DNA of 64,000 nt, taken from assembly GCA_905331475.1 (NCBI GenBank), contig CAJNYU010002132.1:1-64000 (forward strand), in the 5' to 3' direction. Numbering within the stretch: the first letter of the stretch is position 1; each line of letters starts with the position of its first letter. Below, piece after piece: positions 51,040 to 62,615 of the stretch. Position numbers and translations under genes: made by a program. The notes beneath the pieces were generated by a model. It did no database searches and had not been told where the DNA came from. It was given only the letters and a program-made list of their open reading frames with translations. The DNA comes from Rotaria socialis. Taxonomy: Eukaryota > Rotifera > Eurotatoria > Philodinida > Philodinidae.

Positions 51040-51102
51040 CACTATACCGCAATACCGCAATACCGCAATAACATTTGCGGTATTGCGGTATTGCGGTATA
51101 AG
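51040..51102. repeat. TACCGCAA palindromic microsatellite
   Basis: Tandem ATACCGCA units run into their own inverse (TGCGGTAT units) around the centre AACATT, forming a strong hairpin. It sits just inside the left end of the pogo-like element and is preceded by degenerate units from about 51003. Confidence 0.7.
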
Positions 51103-51425
51103 CATTTTGATTTTGCCGCAAAATGAAATTCCCCACCAACTCGTTTTTTTTTATTCTACTCCCAGTTCTATGGTTTCTATAAGTCTTTTTACGTTCTTTA
51201 TATTGTTTTAAAGAATTATTGGATCTATTTCCGCTATTGTCCCCAACTAAAGGCAATATTTTATAATAAAAGAATATTTCACAAAACTATTTTTATTATA
51301 AAATGTAAGTAACCACATACAATATGATTAAATGACAATTAAATATAGATACATTTTTCACAAGAAAAAAACAAATCTTTAATAAAATGATATCATTTCA
51401 CACCATCAAAACAAAAAAATATATT

Positions 51426-53153
51426 TCACTTTTTCCACATGTCCTTCAAGCTTAGTTGTTTATGTTGAGTTTTCATTGTCGAATTTGCATTAACAATCAC
51501 CTGTTGTTGTTTTTCTACAACATGATTTTGATCATCAATCTCTGCTTCAATCGATTCAATAGAATTTGGATCGAATTTGTACCATTTGATGTGACTTGGT
51601 TGGATAATCGCATTATCTATCCAAGTATAACCTAATGAACGAAATGCATTTTGAAAATCAATTGGTTGTAAAGTACGAGCCCATGCTGACGAAGTTAGTC
51701 TAGTACATAATATACGTCTTTGAGAAGATGTTAATTTCAATTTTGATCGAGGTCCATTGAGTTCAAGAAATTCTTCTGCACAGTCGTAATAATGATTTTT
51801 AAAAGACGAAAATACATATACATCTAAAAGTTGAATATATTGAGTACAACCTTTTGGAATAATAGCCAAACAGACACCATTATCTCGCATTCGTTTTTTC
51901 GTATCATCATGTAAATGACTTTTACAGCTATCAGTAATAAAAAGTTTACGGTTACCATCCTTGACTTTGTCAAACCACCAATCCATATATTATATTCATA
52001 GCTGATATGTTAATAACCGCTTTTGGAGTAAAAACACCTTTTACACCTCGCGCATATTGTTTTTCTTCTGCAGCAGCAACTCTTCCAGTACCTTTAAATA
52101 AAAGAACAGGTTTAACTCGATCATTACCTTCAGGAAACACACACAAAATAACTGTTGCAAAACGTTTATCGTCAAGATGACCTTCAATTTCGTTTTTGGT
52201 ATTAATGTCGTTGATACAGCGATTTGACTGATCGCCCCATAAATTTAAAGGTGACTCGTCCATGTTGCAAATATCGGATTCAACAAAACATCCCATGACA
52301 CCACGCCGTGGACCAAATTGACCGGATCGTCGTACAAATGAATGAAAATTTTCAATTAATAAATGAGCTTCCGGAAGAGAAATCTTTTGTTTTCTTACCG
52401 GCTTTTGCAATGATAATCTGTCTTTTCAAGAATATTGTATACCATTTCATTGATGGTTCTTTGGTGTTGGTTTCTGTACAATTTTTTTCCCAGTCTTCCC
52501 ATACCTTTGAATGTTACTTTATCTTTACGAACATTAATGTCTTCTTGATCCTCACCTCTCTTGGATCGATACCATTTAATTAGATGTTCATCCAAATCAC
52601 AATAGACCAGCTTCGCACCGGCACCATCAAGTCGTTTACGTTTTTTACCTTTACCACCTTTATCTTTTACCACCTTGATGAGCTGATTTTCATTTTTCTT
52701 CCATTCACGTATCATTTTCCTTGTACATTTATACTTAAATTCGAGTGCATGTAAAGAAGCACCTTTATTGAATTCGGAAATAATTTTCAGCTTTTCTGCA
52801 AAATTCCTTTGCCGACGTTTATGTTCAGTAGCAACAATTTTTGTTTTCGATGTTGAAGAAGTTGACGATTGGTTAAGGCAAATGATTTCTTCATTATTAT
52901 TTGAATCAGATAAATTTTCAGGTTCATCTTCACTACCGTGCTCGTTGTTGCTAAGATTAAGTCGTATAAAATCATCATTTACCAGTTCTGTATCATTAAC
53001 TTCGATATCAGAATCAATTGAACTGATATCAGAATCAATTGAACTGATATCAGAATCAATTGAACTGATATCAGAATCAGATTCTTCATTAATGTCATCA
53101 CTGTCAATACTTAATGGTAATAGATGACAATTTGCGATAAAATCTTTGCCCAT
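51426..53153 (-). pseudogene. pogo-like DDE transposase, two frameshifts
   Basis: Three overlapping frames (52395-53153, then 51970-52410, then 51426-51986) together form one transposase of roughly 575 residues. The N-terminus is acidic with four copies of a 21-bp repeat coding S-D-I-S-S-I-D, then a helix-turn-helix (A-E-K-L-K-I-I-S-E-F through R-K-M-I-R-E-W), a basic linker, and the DDE domain: N-M-D-E-S, F-I-T-D-S-C-K-S-H and Q-L-L-D-V-Y carry the three acidic residues of the DDE_1 family. Frame shifts occur near 52400 and 51985; the first coincides with a GTAAGA that could mimic a donor, but the following sequence still looks coding. Likely inactive; sequencing error is the alternative. 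The encoded activity would be cut-and-paste transposition. Confidence 0.78.
53003..53078 (-). repeat. 21-bp tandem repeat in the transposase N-terminus
   Basis: About three and a half copies of a 21-bp unit (GATATCAGAATCAATTGAACT on the plus strand reads across the unit boundary) encode repeated Asp/Ser/Ile heptads. Copies are almost identical, so the expansion is recent or homogenised. Confidence 0.75.
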
Positions 53154-53511
53154 AAAAAGTACTGTATGTTTATTCAGTTATGAATAGAATCGAACGGTTG
53201 ACTCTTCGTGAAGAGAAAACAATGTGAATGAAAAAGAATTGAAATCTATCAAAGTATACACTGCTGTTCACATGCCACATACATATGTATATTAGTTAAG
53301 TTAAGCGTTATTCAATTACGTTTACAGTGCTATTCAATTACATTTACAATGGATTTAAGCAGAAAGAGATTGTGAAAGGAATGGACGAGACGTACATAAG
53401 AAAAAAACGAGTATATAGGCAGGATAGAAAAACTAAAAAAATCAATCATTCGAAGGGGGGTCTTCTAATATGTCTTTTGTGTCGTTTATTCAAGAGGGGT
53501 CTTCTATTATA

Positions 53512-53757
53512 CTCTGAAAAAAATAAAGGAGGTATACAGAACCCTCCGAAAAGGTTCTGTAGATTTTCAAAATGCTCCAAATGTGTCCAAAGTCTCAAAA
53601 AAAGGATAAAAATTTTGACAGAACCTTCAAAAGGTTCCGTCAAANTTCCGTCAAAATTTTTATCCTTTTTTTGAGACGTTGAACACATTTGGAGCATTTT
53701 GAAAATCTACAGAACCTTTTCGGAGGGTTCTGTGAACCTCCTTTATTTTTTTCAGAG
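53512..53757. mobile_element. Palindromic TA-flanked MITE, N at its centre
   Basis: Left arm starts CTCTGAAAAAAATAAAGG and the right arm is its complement, each bordered by TA; the arms run about 115 bp with a few differences, leaving almost no loop. A single N at 53645 lies near the centre. Within each arm a smaller dyad (CAGAACC...GGTTCTG) is present. Direct repeats of GGGGTCTTCTA flank it at about 53456, 53496 and 53761. It resembles Tc1/mariner-derived foldback MITEs. Confidence 0.68.
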
Positions 53758-53866
53758 TAGGGGGTCTTCTAACGTGTCGGGGGCTTTACTCCAGGACCAT
53801 AACGTTCCTAAGACATACTAGTAGCAGGGTACTTTTTCGGGTACCCTTTGTTCAGTACATGCCCTA

Positions 53867-54699
53867 GTGATTTATATACTTAGATAAAATTCTTTGTTCT
53901 ACTGCAATGTTCGAGTACATCCAGTCAAGTTCAATAACCATCGATAGTTTAGTTAGTGCTAAACAATAGCAGACAGAATATTTGATATCATGTAGAATAT
54001 ATGTATATTTTCATCAGATCCGTCTATCTATTCATTAAAAACATGATTAATTGCTCCAGTCATCACTAAAGTTCTTATACGGACGATGCAGACAAATATA
54101 AAAAAGTGAATCATCTTTATAAAATGATGGAACATAACAATTTTCATCATGTTTAATAATCAATTATTTCGTACAAGACATCCCAAAGCAGTTGTTGTAA
54201 CATTGGAAATTTCTTTATGATATGATATCAGAAAGAAGGTCACGTACAACATGATAAGTGAAAAATAGTGTTTATTATGAAATAAAAATTTTGTCAGTAT
54301 ATAGTTATTCTGTTACATCAAACACTGGTATTCAAAAATTGATGGATGCAGTGGTTTAGATGTTGAAGAAGCAATAAAATATTTTCTTTATTAATAGTGC
54401 TTTACATTTATCAAGATCGTTGACTACCATAGTAACGAATTTTCTATTATATTCAGTCATTTTAATCCGTTGTTATACGAATGTGTTTCGATGACACACT
54501 TAAAAAGAAAAGAAAGCGAACAGACAAATAACAGAACAACAACGGAAAAAAGACCTTGCATGTTAATAAATTACAAATTCTCACCTCGATTGGTTGCAAC
54601 ATCAACAAATCAACTAAATATCATGAATAAAACTGAAATGAAGTTCTTCTCCTTATTTATTCTTAGGCATCAGCAACGAGCGTACAAATATTCAACAGA
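53867..54699. other. Actin 3 5' flank
   Basis: No gene seen. TTTATTCTTAG at about 54656-54666 followed by about 33 bp of leader before ATG 54700 could be the acceptor of a 5'-UTR intron or a trans-splice site. Unlike actins 1 and 2, I found no CArG box or TATA box at the matching distance. Confidence 0.4.
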
Positions 54700-56157
54700 A
54701 TGTCATTCAACTGCATGAAAGATTCAAATTCCATTGTCATGGATAATGGCTCCGGCACAATCAAAGTTGGTTTTGCTGGTGATAGCCAACCGTGTATAAT
54801 TTTTCCTACTATTGTTGGCTGTTTGCGTCACACTTCAGTCTCACCTGGAATGAACCTAAAAGATCAATATATCGGGAGCGAAGTAATTGAAAATAAAGAC
54901 ATACTATCGATTCACTATCCCATTGAACACGGTATTGTTACGAATTGGGATGATATGGAAAAAATCTGGCATCATACATTTTATAATAAACTACGCATTG
55001 CACCAGAAGAGCATCCATTTCTACTGACAGAAGCACCATTGAATCCTAAAGCTAATCGTGAGAAAATGGCGCAAGTACTTTTTGAACACTTTAATGTACC
55101 AGGTATAATACTTTTTCTCTTCTTAATTATACTGTACAGACACCTATAAGGTTAGAAGCTGTTGTTTTCGGTTGTAGTTTGAGTTTAAAAAGAATTATAT
55201 GATTCGAGCCTCCGGTAGCACCAACATCTGTTTGTTCATCCAGACCCATAAACTCTGGGCCCGAACTATCAACCTGCGTGTATTTCTATTATTCCAATGA
55301 TGTTTTTGTTTAGCTTTGTATGTGGCTATTCAGGCTGTGCTGACATTTTATGCAAGTGGTAGAATAGCCGGTATCGTTCTTGAAATTGGTGATGGAGTTT
55401 CAGCAACAGTACCTATTTTTCAAGGTTTACAATCTCTTTCTATTCTTTTTCTTCACTGACTAGTCGAGTTGTAGGTTACGCTGTATCAAACGCAATTAAT
55501 CGTCTTGATCTAGCTGGACGAGATTTGACTGATTGGATGACTCGACTGTTAGCTGAACGTGGTTATTCGTTTGCATCAACAGCACAACGTGAAATCGTTC
55601 GAGATATGAAAGAAAAGCTCGGTTATGTTGCATTAGATTTTCAAGATGAATTATCGAAATCATCGCATTCAAAAGATATCGAAAAGAACTATGAATTGCC
55701 AGATGGTCAAAAAATAACGATTGGTAACGAACGCTTTCTATGCCCAGAGGCTCTGTTCACACCATCAATGATTGGTCAGCGAGAATCAGGTATAGCTAAC
55801 ATGGTTTATGATACAATTATGAAATGTGATATTGATTTACGAGATCGATTGTATCGTAGGATAGTGTTATCAGGAGGTAAAATAAAATTCAATATTCACA
55901 TATACAGATGATAAAAATTGATTAATCTGGCAGGAACAACTAGCACTAAAGGTTTGGAGAATCGATTGAAAAAAGAAATAAGGGAACTGGTGCCATCAGA
56001 AACTAAAATTCGCATTATTTCTGCATCGGAACAAGACATAGCTGTATGGCTTGGTGGTTCAATTCTTAGTTCATTATCAACATTTCAAAAAATGTGGATC
56101 ACAAAACAAGAATATAATGATTTTGGTCCGTCGATCATGCATCGAAATTGTTTGTAA
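54700..56157 (+). CDS. Highly divergent actin 3 with altered nucleotide pocket
   Basis: Exons 54700-55102, 55314-55424, 55475-55876 and 55934-56157 give 379 residues; intron positions and phases equal those of actins 1 and 2. The first ATG is 54700; 54715 is an alternative. D-N-G-S-G and I-Q-A-V-L are conserved. However the second phosphate loop reads [10 protein letters not shown] (canonical L-D-S-G-D-G-V-T-H-T), so the Asp154 and His161 equivalents are lost. The adenine-binding P-P-E-R-K-Y becomes S-A-S-E-Q-D-I, losing Lys336. The M-Y-P-G loop becomes S-T-K-G, and the D-loop and plug are also changed. The C-terminus ends H-R-N-C-L. The frame is open, so it may be an actin-like protein with weak or no ATPase, or a young pseudogene without lesions yet. 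Confidence 0.88.
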
Positions 56158-56834
56158 TTATTAGGGAATTCTTTTGTATTTTGTCACAGATATTTTACAT
56201 GAAATAAAGTTGTTTGTTATCTTCCCAATACAAAAAGTGCTAAAGGTGTGTATTTGAATTACACATTCTCCTCATTCATTGAGTTTGCCTTTGATCTATA
56301 AGTAGAAGACAATGAAACTATTAGAACCATTTACAAAAAAGTATTGAAAATAACAGAGATCAATTGCAACACTGTCTATAGATATTGGTCTTGAAATAGT
56401 AAAAATATCAGCATTAAGGAATGCATTCACCTTGCACGAGTCATTCGATATTGAAAGCACGATTTTTACTTTAGCTTTCGTTGTGTCTCATCCAAAATTA
56501 TTTGCATACTGAGCACGTGAATAAGAATATATTTCGTACTGGGATCGAGTTTTTGAAACAGACGTGAGTTGTGCAAAGATGATACTCTCTATGCTGTGTC
56601 CATGGTTCCCGATTACTTTTGGAAGTGAGGGGGGCTAAATTTTGGCAGAAACTATATCTTTTTTGGCAGACAGTCTAAGTCAAAAAGCAAATCCTTGATT
56701 CATAATATCATCATCTAACTTAGATGATCTAAGTTCATTTTAATTAAAAATAAGTAAAAACAACATATGTATAAAAAGTAATATTTAAAAACGTTTTTCA
56801 AAACTCATCATCTTTCTGTTTCAATTGATCAGAT
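56158..56834. repeat. Copy A of a diverged duplicated block
   Basis: From about 56265 this sequence is alignable with 61915-62010 and 63338-63570 (shared landmarks: GATCTAT...AGA...GATGAAACT, AATTGCAACACTGTC, AATGCATTCACCTTGCA). Copy A lacks the 1.3 kb insertion present in copy B. AATAAAG for actin 3 is at about 56201. No gene is seen. Confidence 0.55.
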
Positions 56835-57053
56835 TCAAGAAATAATGTTACATTTTGTTGTATCTGATGTTACTGTACTTAAATTTGACTGTTCTATATT
56901 TCTTTTCAACTCATAATATTTGTAATCAATCGCTGTTTGTGACATGGCATGAAATTGCCGACAATGATCTTTCCAGTTTTTTAGAAGCATTGATTTTCCA
57001 CAAATAGGACACTTTACTGTACAACTAGTTGTATGAACTATTTTTGAAATCAT
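56835..57053 (-). CDS. Small C2H2 zinc-finger ORF at a gap edge
   Basis: A 72-residue frame has one zinc finger, C-P-I-C-G-K followed by L-K-N-W-K-D-H-C-R-Q-F-H (C-x2-C-x12-H-x4-H), and a Ser/Thr/Asn-rich tail. The ATG at 57053 is only 16 bp from the N run at 57070, so upstream exons may be missing, or this may be the start of a short gene. Nucleic-acid or protein binding is inferred from the finger. Nothing else identifies it. Confidence 0.4.
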   Translation of the reverse strand: MISKIVHTTSCTVKCPICGKSMLLKNWKDHCRQFHAMSQTAIDYKYYELKRNIEQSNLSTVTSDTTKCNIIS

Positions 57054-57069
57054 ATTTAAAAAAATCTGA

Positions 57070-57084
57070 NNNNNNNNNNNNNNN
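57070..57084. other. Assembly gap (15 N) followed by nine C
   Basis: Fifteen Ns followed by CCCCCCCCC. The C run is probably sequencing or gap-filling noise. Other single Ns occur at 48067, 50952 and 53645. Confidence 0.95.
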
Positions 57085-58851
57085 CCCCCCCCCTAATCGA
57101 GATCCCTGGCTGTGTCTATCGTTTATTAGAAGTAATATCTTAAACGCAAATGTAGATGATACAGTTTATACGAACAGAAAAGATTAGAAAAACAAGCGTG
57201 TACCGTTGAAGTAGTTACTGATCTAATAATTTTCCGCCGTGTAACGTATTACAGAACCTTATCATTTTCATAATAAAAGAAAACTTGCATTTACATTTAG
57301 TGAATCTTGATTGGACATATCATACTATTACATTACATTAGTTTTATTCAAATAATAGACAACCGTTTGTTTCTCTTATCATAAAGAATGAGCCACGTGA
57401 AATTTGTACAAGCTCAACGGCTTCATCGGAGAAAGAATTCAAATGTTTCAGCGGAGATGATGACTATGAATTAAATACGAGAATTCTTTTTTAACGTGTT
57501 GTATGAATATAAATGATTGTTTTAGATATTAAAAAGTTAATGAAGATTTATAAAATACTATGCTCCAGAGAAGAAACATCGCAATATAGACACTGATTCT
57601 GTTACACTAAAAAATAGTATCAAAGTATTATACTTAATCGCAGTAATCTTCTTATTGTGATATTTATAGTGGTTCAGATAAGTTTTATGTTATCAAAATC
57701 TTTTGAAGAACGAATCATCTATCCAATTTCTTTCTTGATGTTAAATTTGTAAGTCAGTGTAATTATTAACTATCTTTTATTTGAAAAATCTTTTTTTCTA
57801 TCCAGAAACTCTGTAATTTATAAAAACTGCGATTTCTACGTGACATCTAATGAAGGTACCCGATTCTTTTAGTTACCAGATTAAGAACTATAAGTTGTTG
57901 ACAGAAAAAATTCAATCTATAAACAAACTGCAGGTGGATATAATACTTGAGTCAAAAATACTACTATGTTACAGTGAGATTACGGCACATATACAACTAT
58001 GCTCGACTAAAATATCATTTCGTATAAATCTGTCTTACCACGTCATCACAAGAAATACAGGCATTCTACTTCTGTGAAGTCATAGTTTTTTACCATTTAT
58101 TCGTATTCACGAAAACAAACTGTAAACGATATCCATTTTGATGAATCTGGGTATGCAATTGTCACGATTCAAATATTGTTTATGAATATTCTAGTTAAAA
58201 AAATTTTCATTTTGAATAATGCAACAGAAAGAAAAAAAATGAAAAAGAAACAATCACATAAGATCATGGAAATAGTAAAGAAAAACAACATCAGGTTGAG
58301 GTCAAAGGAGATGCTGAAAAAAAGAGCGATGCTAGATACCAATACAAGGAACAACAAAATCAACGTCTTTGACAGTGTTCGAATAGGTAGGACGAAATAT
58401 TGGAAAAGAAGGAAAAAATTATTCAAACTGAAATAAATTTTATTTATTTTAGTCAACATCCAATTTTTGCTGTAAATATTAAAAAAGAAAGTTAATAAAT
58501 AAAAAATTTGAATTAATTTAATATAAAATGTAAAGTTTCTTTTTATTGCTTTTTTTGTCTCTAGCTGTGCGTCATTTTAATGCCACATTATTTTTCGTGC
58601 TATTTTGTTTATGTATTTTTTTTTCAGAATGAAGTTTATAATCATATATGATATAGAGTAAGAACAATAATTTCCAACAGTTAATGATCCGATACATATA
58701 TACCTATTAAATCATTCAATATCTTTAGTGAGCTGTTCGCGGCAATAAGATTACGTTCAATAAAAAGGAGTCGTATAAATTACTTCAAGTAAAGCCATGT
58801 TTGAAGAGCTCAGAAGATTTTTTCTATAAAAACAAAATCCTGAATTATTTT
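57085..58851. other. Intergenic, no gene seen
   Basis: About 57120-57190 matches the end of the window near 63905-63975 and so belongs to duplicated block A. An 86-codon Lys-rich frame at 58176-58436 has no family signature and is not called as a gene. Confidence 0.4.
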
Positions 58852-58855
58852 ATAT

Positions 58856-60827
58856 GTAAGGTGCACCCAATGCAAAATTCAAGTAAAATTTTGTTTTTGT
58901 TTTTTAATACATCATTTGATACAGCAGATGACGGCGATCACGAATATCTGGTTTAAACGTTTTTTTAGATGCTGTCTTGGGTCCGAAAAATCAGAAATAC
59001 TTTCGGTCTCTGAAAAACCACTTCTTCAGTGGTTTTCCATAAAATGTGATTTTTGAGACTCAAGACATAGTCCATTTAACTTAACAAGGACATATTCGTG
59101 TTCAGCGTGAAATCCTGAATTAGAATATGTCATTAATAACTTTCTGGACACTAACCGTGGCCTGGTAGGGTCGCTACAACGAAGTCTTCAGAAACCCTGA
59201 GTACCCCTTCTTCCAAACTTTTCACAGGTTTCAGTTTTCATGCTAGAATAGATTTTCTTGCGTCAATCGACTCACCAGATCATTCTGCAGAGAAGTATAC
59301 GAGTAGATTTTCGAAATTTGTTTCCTTGGTTGAGAAAATCGAACTTTACCAAAAACCTATGCTAAAACTAAAAACTCACTTTTCAGATTGTCCTTGATTT
59401 TCAAGATATGAAACCCAAAAGATTGCCAAGTAGATAATCAAGCATGGGGAATCCAACGGACATCCTACTGCAAGCTCTATATGGTTATCTAGGGGTTTTT
59501 GAAGGCATTTAGAAGGGTTTCTAAAGATCTTTACCGGGAAGAATCATAAAATTTGGCTGAATATTTGCCACCACGATTCTAACAATCAAATTCATCTAGA
59601 TCATTTGAGCTGAACACTTCAGCCCAGTCGTGCGCAGTTTCTGCAGTGATTGCACCTAAAATGCAAAGAAGAATACTCTGAATCAAAGATTTCGCCTGCA
59701 TTAAAGCTACCCACCGATTTCTTTTAAGAAAATATCGCAGTCTCTACAGTTGACCGCGAACTTGCGCAAAGTCATATACAATAAAACACTTAGATATTTA
59801 AGCGGGGATTTCGCCTGGCAAAGTTCAAACAAAACAGACAAATCAGTATTTGTAATTTCTTCTTTGAATTACCTCGATCGCTCCCGGCTCGTGTCATTGG
59901 TTTCTGAATCAACGCCTGCTTCTGATGAGCCACTGCAGTCGTGACTTTCAATGGTTCTCTTGCGTAGAAATGCATACGAGATCGATTTCGAATGCTGTTC
60001 ACGAGGTGACATTCGAGGTATGATAGATATTATTTATTGGAACTAAAAGTGTTACGTCAAAATCTGCAAGAAACGGCGAAAATTACCGAAATTGGTGAAC
60101 TCGAAAGCTTCCCGCGATACTCAGTTTCTTTCGAATCTCAGTATTTGGTGAAAAATCCCTCAAAACCACTGCTAAGTACTTTGAAAAACCCCTAGAGAAC
60201 CATATAGAGCTTGCAGTAGGATGTCCGTTGGATTCCCCATGCTTGATTACCTACTTGGCAATCTTTTGGGTTTCATATCTTGAAAATCAAGGACAATCTG
60301 AAAAGTGAGTTTTTAGTTTTAGCATAGGTTTTTGGTAAAGTTCGATTTTTTCAACCAAGGAAACAAATTTCGAAAATCTACTCGTATAATTCTCTGCAGA
60401 ATGATCTGGTGAGTCGATTGACGCAAGAAAATCTATTCTAGCATGAAAACTGAAACCAGTGAAAAGTTTGGAAGAAGGGGTACTCAGGGTTTCTGAAGAC
60501 TTCATTGTAGCGACCCTACCAGGCCACGGTTAGTGTCCAGAAAGTTATTAATGACATATTCTAATTCAGGATTTCACGCTGAACACGAATATGTCCTTGT
60601 TAAGTTAAATGGACTATGTCTTGAGTCTCAAAAATCACATTTTATGGAAAACTACTGAAGAAGTGGTTTTTCAGAGACCAAAAGTATTTCTGATTTTTCG
60701 GACCCAAGACAGCATCTAAAAAACTTTTAAACCAGATATTCGTGATCGCCGTCATCTGCTCTATCAAATGATGTATTAAAAAACAAAAACAAAATTTTAC
60801 TTGAATTTTGCATTGGGTGCACCTTAC
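58856..60827. mobile_element. Foldback element with 645-bp inverted repeats
   Basis: Arms 58856-59500 and 60184-60827 are inverted copies with only scattered differences, starting GTAAGGTGCACCC and flanked on both sides by ATAT (58852-58855, 60828-60831), which may be a 4-bp target duplication or simply palindromic extension. The 683-bp centre has only short frames and no transposase motif. Non-autonomous; superfamily unknown. The high arm identity argues for recent insertion or gene conversion. Confidence 0.82.
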
Positions 60828-60831
60828 ATAT

Positions 60832-61568
60832 CAGAATAAATTTAGTTTTCGATTAAAAAATTGCATATCGGTCTTAAGGTTCTCAACCTACGAATCTTGT
60901 TGTTTTAAAATTTTCTTTTTGTAATAGATGCCAAGTTAAATTTGACAAAATGGACAAAAAATATACATCACGAAATGTTTCTGAAGTCTAGAACCTTGAA
61001 AAGGTTCAGTATGACACTTTTCTTTTGAAGATTTCATGATGATATTTCTTTCCTGATGAGCGCTGCATGTATTTAGTATTTGACAATATATGTCATTTAT
61101 AGCATGTTATTCATACCATATAAATCTATAAATCTTTCTTTCAGAATTTATTCTAGAGTAAATTATTTATTTTCGCTATTAAACATACCCGAAAGTCAAA
61201 CACCTGATGAGAAAGAAGAGATAAAGATCTTTATATTAATACCGCTATTTGTCTTTTTTTCTCGAAAATTTGTAATCAAATTAAAAAAGGGTGTGATCAT
61301 AGATTGCGATTGAAAATGTCTATTTCTTTGGATGGAGACAGTGGTGACTTGAGAGTATGTGCATAGATCTTTTGTGTCTATTGGTCTTATCAAGTATAAT
61401 ATCATTAGCGATATAGCTTTATAATTTAAAAAAAAGACTGTAGTCTTTGCTGAAATTTAGGTGACTGTGTGGCCAATGATTTCGGTTCCTCAATCGTTTA
61501 TTGAAAATGCTTATGATACCAGAGAGAAGTCTTTTGTATTCTATAATAAATACCTGATACGAAATAAC
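60832..61568. other. Intergenic, no gene seen
   Basis: AT-rich sequence between the foldback element and the CCAG-ended MITE. Short frames only, none with a recognisable domain. Confidence 0.4.
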
Positions 61569-61883
61569 CCAGATCGAGAAATCCTACACCGAATCCGATA
61601 GGAATTTGATAGTATCCTATCATCCGACAGAATCTTATAGGATTCCTGGTCGAGGAATTGACGTCGGAACCACTGGTCGGAACCCATTGAACTTCCGATG
61701 ACATCCAGCGGTGCTGCTTTGGGATTCATAGGAATCCGGCACTTAGGATCTAACTTCGGATCCGGAACCCGGAATCCGATGATAGTTCTGTAGGGTCCGA
61801 CAAAATCCGATAAGATCCTACCGGATGCGAGTCGGATCCGATGGGTTCCGATTGGTTCCTACTGTTGAATTGCTCGATCTTGG
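61569..61883. mobile_element. CCAG-ended MITE rich in GATTCCGA (second copy)
   Basis: CCAGATCGAGAAATCC at the left and, inverted at the right, CCAAGATCGAGCAATTC form imperfect TIRs. The interior shares the GGATTCCGATAGGA vocabulary of 49798-50154, in both orientations. It lies directly beside duplicated block B. Confidence 0.5.
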
Positions 61884-62335
61884 AAGTCATTTATTGCCTG
61901 TAATTCGTAAGCAATCATAAAAAAAATCCTCATCATCCATCGAGCTCATATTTGATCTATTTGTAAGAGAAAGATGAAACTGTATAAGCATTATTCTTCT
62001 CGCATCACGAGTGTTTCGCTGGCATCGCAGCGGCCCTCTCAAAAAATATAGGACTTTCTATATAGGATAGGTCTAAAATAAATAGGATCGCCCTCAGCTA
62101 TATAGGAAAAATATAGGATGCAAATTTGTTCTAGAAAAAGATTTAGACACCGAAAAATCACTGCAGCAGCATTGAAGATGATAATGTGTTGTTTTTGCAG
62201 ATATATCTAATCAACTAAATAAAAATATTATTGAGTTTTGAAAAGTAATGGAGCAGCAAGATTTTCTTAAAACATAAAAAAAACTAATTTATATTCGATT
62301 TATTTTCAACTGTTGGACATATACATGCGATATAG

Positions 62336-62405
62336 GGTGTGGGTGGGTTTCTGAACAAAAATACTCACACATTCACATCAACACCCATCCACACACCCAC
62401 ACCCC
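62336..62405. repeat. Telomere-like inverted pair
   Basis: GGTGTGGGTGGG at 62336-62347 is followed about 45 bp later by CACACACCCACACCCC at 62390-62405, the same motif in inverse sense. Together they can fold into a hairpin. It lies within the 1.3 kb element. Confidence 0.55.
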
Positions 62406-62615
62406 AATGATTTCAATGAGCTTTTCTTTCATGTGTGTTACATAGAGTACATTTTTCACATTACGGCATTCAGAGTCTGTGTTGCTCAATCAGTGCGGAC
62501 GAAACTTCGTATATGGTGGCATTAATTTCAACATGAACAGAATCAGTAAAATCAAGTTCAAAATTTTAATTTTACAATAAAAGATGAAATGTAGAACCAG
62601 ATAAGAATAGTATTG

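Larger units (their letters stand above)
50891..53864 (-). mobile_element. pogo/Tigger-like Tc1-mariner transposon
   Basis: GGGAATGTACTG at the left end and its near-complement CAGTACATGCCC at the right end, each bordered by TA (50889-50890 and 53865-53866), are TIRs with the TA target duplication of the Tc1/mariner/pogo group. The similarity continues inward to a shared AGGGTACCC. The 2974-bp element holds a broken DDE transposase (51426-53153, minus), a (TACCGCAA)n palindrome at about 51040-51102 and a nested palindromic MITE at 53512-53757. A single N lies at 50952. Confidence 0.78.

Noticed and set aside
55170..55260. tRNA-like TTCGAGCC box in actin 3 intron 1
   Set aside because: No matching A box or cloverleaf arms could be formed around it.
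58176..58436. 86-codon Lys-rich frame
   Set aside because: Composition follows from A-rich DNA; no motif, promoter or homologous structure is visible.
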